A DNA stretch of 6,836 nt from Deltaproteobacteria bacterium (GTDB taxonomy: Bacteria > UBA10199 > DSSB01): NCBI GenBank assembly GCA_020440745.1, contig JAGRNM010000071.1, positions 1-6,836 of the forward strand, given 5' to 3'. The notes under the pieces are model-generated. The model was not told the DNA's origin. It saw nothing but the letters and a program-made list of their open reading frames with translations, and made no database searches. Within the stretch, counting starts at the first letter, position 1. Every line of letters starts with the position of its first letter. This document shows, in pieces, positions 6,807-6,836 of this stretch. A program made the position numbers and the translations under genes.

Positions 6807-6836
6807 ACGAAAAATATAAGCCAGCGTGTCTCGTTT

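Noticed and set aside
6805..6836. AAACGA/TCGTTT inverted repeat at the window's right edge
   Set aside because: Six-base arms with a 20-base spacer in A+T-rich DNA at the window end; cannot be told from chance without the flanking sequence.
1..6836. Search for CRISPR arrays, tRNA/rRNA genes, transposases or recognisable anti-phage defence genes
   Set aside because: None seen; the window is filled by one metabolic gene, two lipoproteins and one unassigned protein.

Overview
The window reads as an ordinary chromosomal stretch of a Gram-negative bacterium. It has A+T-rich intergenic gaps, good Shine-Dalgarno sites and two long secreted lipoproteins with classical lipoboxes. The lipoprotein style (Cys-Gly-Gly followed by a Ser/Thr/Gly-rich tether and then beta-rich modules) is common in Bdellovibrio-like and other former delta-proteobacterial lineages. 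That placement is only an impression; nothing here is a taxonomic marker.

Layout: (1) positions 1-507, + strand, hold the last quarter of an acetyl-CoA synthetase gene (acs), cut by the window edge. (2) Positions 601-2400, + strand, encode a 599-residue lipoprotein in which an N-terminal beta-rich module precedes a complete SMP-30/gluconolactonase-type beta-propeller. (3) Positions 2484-4685, + strand, encode a 733-residue protein that I cannot assign. It has no export signal and no cysteine, with a Gly/Ala/Arg-rich segment and an acidic linker before a long helical C-terminal part. (4) Positions 4700-6742, - strand, encode a 680-residue lipoprotein with a carboxypeptidase-regulatory-like module, a helical middle and beta-rich C-terminal modules. 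It runs towards gene 3 with only 14 bases between the two stop codons. Its start is set at 6742 by a near-perfect ribosome binding site, with a good sigma-70-like promoter just upstream.

Functionally only acs (acetate activation in the cytoplasm) is secure. The propeller lipoprotein is probably a metal-dependent lactonase or related hydrolase anchored in the cell envelope. No shared pathway can be argued for the four genes. The three + strand genes are separated by 93 and 83 bases, each with its own ribosome binding site, and need not form one operon.

I found no RNA gene, mobile element, CRISPR array, origin or recognisable defence system. The most interesting unknown is the 733-residue orphan protein.
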